A stretch of 64,000 nt of DNA from Candidatus Obscuribacter sp. GTDB lineage: Bacteria > Cyanobacteriota > Vampirovibrionia > Obscuribacterales > Obscuribacteraceae. Below the pieces are notes generated by a model. That model did no database searches and was not told where the DNA came from. It saw nothing but the letters and a program-made list of their open reading frames with translations. Where the stretch lies: NCBI GenBank assembly GCA_016718315.1, contig JADKDV010000001.1, forward strand, positions 124,001 to 188,000, read 5' to 3'. Shown here piece by piece: positions 63,991 through 64,000 of the stretch; position 1 is the stretch's first letter; every line of letters begins with the position of its first letter. The position numbers were made by a program, and so were the translations under genes.

Positions 63991-64000
63991 CACAATTTTA

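Overview
The window looks like a chromosomal segment of a non-photosynthetic relative of Cyanobacteria, most likely Candidatus Melainabacteria/Vampirovibrionia of the Obscuribacter type. This is inference from gene content, not a database match. The pointers are Hanks-type kinases that begin with a CxxC...CPxD zinc-ribbon-like motif, many secreted TPR and Q/N/P-rich proteins, a NurA-family protein, a futalosine-pathway MqnE, and a Gram-negative envelope implied by RND/TolC genes. Base composition is roughly balanced by eye. No rRNA, tRNA, CRISPR array, transposase or prophage was seen.

Layout. (1) 158-9594, + strand: a secreted three-gene cassette. It has a lectin/chitobiase-like protein, a 2470-residue Rhs/YD-repeat giant with a papain-like (C39-like) domain, and a small exported protein directly after the Rhs tip. 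(2) 9554-21784: a tripartite efflux locus. On the - strand are a small basic protein, two tandem RND permeases, a membrane-fusion protein and a DUF2339 membrane protein; a TolC-like outer-membrane factor is divergent. (3) 21785-28831, mostly - strand: housekeeping genes. CNNM/CBS protein, rsmA, ispE and nth form one tightly packed unit, and surE with a DUF4013 gene forms another. Two genes here are broken as read: a frameshift in the CBS protein and an in-frame TGA in the DUF4013 gene. (4) 28927-36417: a stand-alone Clp N-domain protein, an HTH-nucleotidyltransferase preceded by three 21-bp-spaced palindromes, and several secreted or TPR proteins. (5) 36537-44143: a DUF3592-like protein, an XRE/zinc-ribbon regulator divergent from nurA, an orphan gene with its own clear promoter and terminator, a GNAT acetyltransferase, mqnE, a TPR-PDZ protein, and dprA. 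(6) 44300-54371: a kinase island. Two zinc-ribbon kinases flank a 1291-residue disordered single-pass membrane protein, and two membrane kinases with PH-like domains converge on them. (7) 54377-63990: tatD, a TonB-C-like protein, glcD, a SulP transporter, hflX, a TPR protein and a low-complexity secreted protein with SSGWV repeats.

The most notable parts are the modular Rhs cassette, the four-kinase island with its giant membrane partner, and the phased palindromic operator. Start codons were chosen where Shine-Dalgarno sequences or signal peptides decide between options; several genes appear to use GTG or TTG.
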